A DNA stretch of 29,170 bases from a virus: positions 1-29,170 of the IMG/VR virus record IMGVR_UViG_3300037493_003062; one strand, 5' to 3'. Each line of letters begins with the position of its first letter. Position 1 is the first letter of the stretch. Below are positions 26,809 to 29,170 of the stretch, one piece after another. The notes under the pieces were generated by a model, which saw only the letters and a program-made list of their open reading frames with translations, was not told the DNA's origin and made no database searches. Position numbers and translations under genes: made by a program.

Positions 26809-26921
26809 AAAACGACGAGGAGGAAAGGCTGGCGGTCGGCTGCTTCATTGCGGCCGCCGCCGCCTTCCTCCTTGCGTTTCTGGTCATCATAGAGCTTATT
26901 GTCCGCACCATCCATGGCTGA
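26805..26921 (+). CDS. Single-pass membrane mini-protein, 38 aa
   Basis: ATG 26805 overlaps the previous stop by ATGA, and the next gene's ATG 26914 overlaps its end. It has an acidic N-terminus (KNDEEERLAVGCF) and a strong membrane helix (IAAAAAFLLAFLVIIELIV). A holin or antiholin function is possible from the context; no family is known to me. Confidence 0.5.
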   Translation: MKNDEEERLAVGCFIAAAAAFLLAFLVIIELIVRTIHG

Positions 26922-27459
26922 GAACAACGAAGACTTCCTAACGCAGTGCCTGCTTACGATGAAAGGCACGATGGAAGCCGACGCCTATTTTTCGCCGACT
27001 GCGTCCGCGCCGATTCCCGTTGTCGTTGAAGTCAACCAAGACATCCAGCAGGCCATTCAGATGGTGCAGATGCGGGGCTTACTCGTCACCATCGCCATGG
27101 AGCAGGCGAGCGCCACAGGTCAGGGTGGATGCTTGACGGCATCGGTTCAATTCGTTGTGAGGGTGCTGGAGATGATCTCAGTGAACCGCAGCCCATCCGG
27201 CATTCAAGAGAACGGTTTGCGCGTGGCATCGAAGATCGCCGGCATCATCAACGGATCACCCGCAGCCAAACGGGAAGACGGCAGCACATTCGGCGGTGGC
27301 AGCTACAAATTCACAGGCATCACGCCAGCCATGATGAGCGGCCCGGACGGACTCCCCAACCCGCAAGGGCGAGCCTACCACGTCAATTTCTCGATCCCAC
27401 AGGGGACTCTCAACACATTCACCCGGCGGAATGGATCACCTCCCGCTGGAGCTCCTTAA
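26914..27459 (+). CDS. Tail terminator / completion-like protein, 181 aa
   Basis: The order of strands and helices (MEADAYFSPTASAPIPVVVE, VNQDIQQAIQMVQMRGLLVT, CLTASVQFVVRVLEMISVNR) with a Gly-rich KFTGITPAMMSGPDGLPNPQ fits phage tail-completion proteins that sit between connector and tail tube. The gene directly precedes the likely tail-tube gene, the usual place for the terminator. Motifs are not diagnostic. I took ATG 26914; an in-frame TTG at 26899 lies inside the previous gene. Confidence 0.5.
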   Translation: MAENNEDFLTQCLLTMKGTMEADAYFSPTASAPIPVVVEVNQDIQQAIQMVQMRGLLVTIAMEQASATGQGGCLTASVQFVVRVLEMISVNRSPSGIQENGLRVASKIAGIINGSPAAKREDGSTFGGGSYKFTGITPAMMSGPDGLPNPQGRAYHVNFSIPQGTLNTFTRRNGSPPAGAP

Positions 27460-27477
27460 CCTCCACCCTATCAAATT

Positions 27478-28734
27478 ATGTCTTGCGATTGCACTGTTAT
27501 TTCCGGCCCCTGCCTCGTTGGATGGCGCGGGTATTGGTTCCGCTCCAAGGGCGATGTCACTATCACCAAGGAGACGACGTTGACGCCTGTCACCGTGGAC
27601 TCCGCTGGCGTTACCGACCAGCGGGTGAACACGGTGCGGCACACCATCGGATTTACGCCATCAAGCAGCCTGGGTGATACCAGCTCCATGCTTGCGGACT
27701 ACGTCGCGCCACTCACGGCAGAGCGGCAACCCGGCCAATCTCTTTTCAAGTGGGCAAGTGCCGCTATCACTGCATACGCCACGGCGGACGCGGGCGCGGC
27801 CACCACCATCACAATCGCGTCCACGACGGGCATGGTGGTGGGGCAGTATGTGACCATCAGCGGAAGCTCCACCGCAGGCTACAACGGATCATGGCGGATT
27901 GCGTCAGTGACAAGCTCCACGCAACTCAAGCTGGAAGTTGCGTACACGACCGACCCAACGACGGACGGTACTCTCTACTATTCCGACACTCTCGTCATCC
28001 ACCCGCTTTTCCAATCAGGCGGGACTGAGAAAATCATCACGTTCCAGAATGTAGCCCTCACCGGACTCCCAACCCTGACGTTTTCCGCTACCGAGACGAT
28101 CATGGGTGCGGTCACATTCACGGCAATCTACCACAGGAAACTGGAAGCAGATGATGTTGATGCGATTGTTGATTACCGCACATGGAGCGCCCCGATTTCC
28201 ACTCAACTGGACGATTTCGACCCTGACAGCATTTATACCGTTCCCCCGCGGATGCGTTACGGGGCGGCATCTGTCAACGCATGGACAAGCTCCGACCCGG
28301 TTGCCGCGCCATGGAATGACTTCTGCACGGCAAACGGTGCAACGGTTGCGCTCAACCTCGCCACCGCGGATCACGTCGTCGATTCCTGCGGCTTGGTGGA
28401 CATCAAATATACCGACCTCGCGGTTACGGTCACGGCTCAACCAGTCGGAGAACTCGCCACGGATGAAGAGGTTCAGAAACTCCTTCTCCAGCAAAATATG
28501 GGGACCGAAGGACGGAAGCGCGGGCAATCCATGAAGGCTTCAACGCCGATGGAGCTTCAACTGAGGATGGACGGAGAAAGCACCATGTATCTCACGCTGG
28601 CAAGCTCCGCCGTCTCTGCCGCGGCCAACAACTACGGCGTCACCACCATGCGAAACGGGGATCTTGTCTGGCAGGGTCTGCGGACGTTCTCCAGCGGAGT
28701 CCGTCAGAACATGGTCGAAATGACCATTCCTTAA
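27478..28734 (+). CDS. Probable major tail (tube) protein, 418 aa
   Basis: Large beta-rich protein with many Thr, Ala and Gly. The part ITIASTTGMVVGQYVTISGS and GYNGSWRIASVTSSTQLKLE is an Ig-like or baseplate-type insertion found in tail-tube proteins. The flanks (DVTITKETTLTPVTVDSAGV, IGFTPSSSLGDTSSMLADYV and TATETI-type strands) are consistent with a tail tube monomer with decoration domain. The position after the completion protein agrees. The leader CAAATT is without a Shine-Dalgarno site. Confidence 0.55.
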   Translation: MSCDCTVISGPCLVGWRGYWFRSKGDVTITKETTLTPVTVDSAGVTDQRVNTVRHTIGFTPSSSLGDTSSMLADYVAPLTAERQPGQSLFKWASAAITAYATADAGAATTITIASTTGMVVGQYVTISGSSTAGYNGSWRIASVTSSTQLKLEVAYTTDPTTDGTLYYSDTLVIHPLFQSGGTEKIITFQNVALTGLPTLTFSATETIMGAVTFTAIYHRKLEADDVDAIVDYRTWSAPISTQLDDFDPDSIYTVPPRMRYGAASVNAWTSSDPVAAPWNDFCTANGATVALNLATADHVVDSCGLVDIKYTDLAVTVTAQPVGELATDEEVQKLLLQQNMGTEGRKRGQSMKASTPMELQLRMDGESTMYLTLASSAVSAAANNYGVTTMRNGDLVWQGLRTFSSGVRQNMVEMTIP

Positions 28735-28735
28735 C

Positions 28736-29137
28736 ATGCTCGTCACCTACACGCCCAGTCCAAGCGGAACCGCGATCACCCTTGCTGGTTCCGCTTCCGA
28801 CTGCTCCGACGACGTTCAAGGTTTTGCTGCCGCATACCGGGACGCGGACAGCGTGGAGGACATCGTGGGGGCGACACGACCGGAGACGTTCCGGCGGGGC
28901 AATAGGGCCGTTTCTGCATCATTCCGCACGACATGGCTCTATGCCACCGTGGACGCCGCTCAGACGGCGGCGCTGGGGCTGCTGGATGAGTTTGCTGTGA
29001 CCGGGGTGGTGACGTTCAAGGACTCCGCAGCCGTCACCCGGCTCACCCTGACAGGGGCGTTGGTGTCCATGTCCATCGAATCAATGCAGGGTTGCACGGT
29101 CGTCTACGCCTACTCGATCACCGGCTACATCGCATGA
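28736..29137 (+). CDS. Unknown structural-type protein, 133 aa
   Basis: Starts one base after the tail-tube gene stop. It is beta-rich with small residues (LVTYTPSPSGTAITLAGSAS, VVTFKDSAAVTRLTLTGALV, VVYAYSITGYIA). It may be a small tail protein. I cannot name it. It ends with an overlap to the next gene, so the tail operon goes on beyond the window. Confidence 0.55.
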   Translation: MLVTYTPSPSGTAITLAGSASDCSDDVQGFAAAYRDADSVEDIVGATRPETFRRGNRAVSASFRTTWLYATVDAAQTAALGLLDEFAVTGVVTFKDSAAVTRLTLTGALVSMSIESMQGCTVVYAYSITGYIA

Positions 29138-29170
29138 CCACGCCTCGCGCAGAGGAGTATTTTCGGGGAA
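29134..29170 (+). CDS. 5' end of a tail-module gene (partial)
   Basis: ATG 29134 overlaps the preceding stop by ATGA, and the frame stays open to the window edge (MTTPRAEEYFRG). Nothing about its function can be read from 12 residues. It shows that the structural operon continues to the right. Confidence 0.5.
   Translation, partial: MTTPRAEEYFRG

Overview
The window is a stretch of a tailed double-stranded DNA bacteriophage or prophage. Every credible gene reads on the + strand. Genes are short and packed, and many overlap their neighbour by ATGA, GTGA or TAATG. The sequence is GC-rich. The host is probably a Gram-negative bacterium from a phylum that uses exosortase/PEP-CTERM sorting, with Verrucomicrobiota the best guess. 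The reasons are a 63-residue PEP-CTERM-like protein in the lysis region, a lipoprotein that looks like an outer spanin, and A/C-rich start leaders mostly without a Shine-Dalgarno site. The host is inferred from these traits and not proved. No integrase, repressor, tRNA or CRISPR array is visible. Both ends cut through genes, so the phage genome continues beyond the window.

Layout. (1) 1-2.4 kb: end of an upstream gene, a promoter, and small unknown genes. (2) 1.4-9.8 kb: recombination and DNA-metabolism module with a RecT-like annealing protein, a RecB/Cas4-like nuclease with four Cys placed for an Fe-S cluster, an SSB-like protein ending DDIPF and a RuvC-like resolvase. Many small accessory proteins are interspersed, including a four-member family with a WRIKP signature and several small zinc-finger proteins. 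(3) 9.8-12.2 kb: replication module. A promoter and a strongly structured leader RNA ending in an intrinsic terminator precede a replication-initiator-like gene, followed by a DnaB-type helicase. Inside the initiator gene are two arrays of 11-bp ACGCGT repeats, a likely origin. (4) 12.2-14.7 kb: Zn-ribbon genes, a three-way-junction RNA, then a lysis cassette with a PEP-CTERM-like or holin-like protein, membrane mini-proteins, a lipoprotein and a CHAP-type endolysin. (5) 14.65-18.0 kb: packaging, with a putative small terminase, an HNH/AP2 homing-type endonuclease behind a structured leader, and the large terminase. (6) 18.0-19.3 kb: small genes with two promoters, then a terminator and a hairpin-rich 333-bp intergenic region. 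(7) 19.6-29.2 kb: late structural operon with a Mu-like head module (DUF935-type portal, I-type protease/scaffold, decoration protein, capsid). A head-tail connector, a fibre-like protein, a LamG-fold protein, small membrane proteins and tail genes follow.

The most unusual content is non-coding or dual-use DNA. It includes phased ACGCGT iterons in a coding frame, a promoter family TTGCGC-N16-NANNNT reused at several sites, and two paralogous leaders with a compensatory base-pair change. Three further structured RNAs lie at 9845-9963, 13115-13209 and 15392-15494, and phased A-tracts open the putative terS gene. All structures were folded by eye and all family calls come from motif recognition, with no database search.
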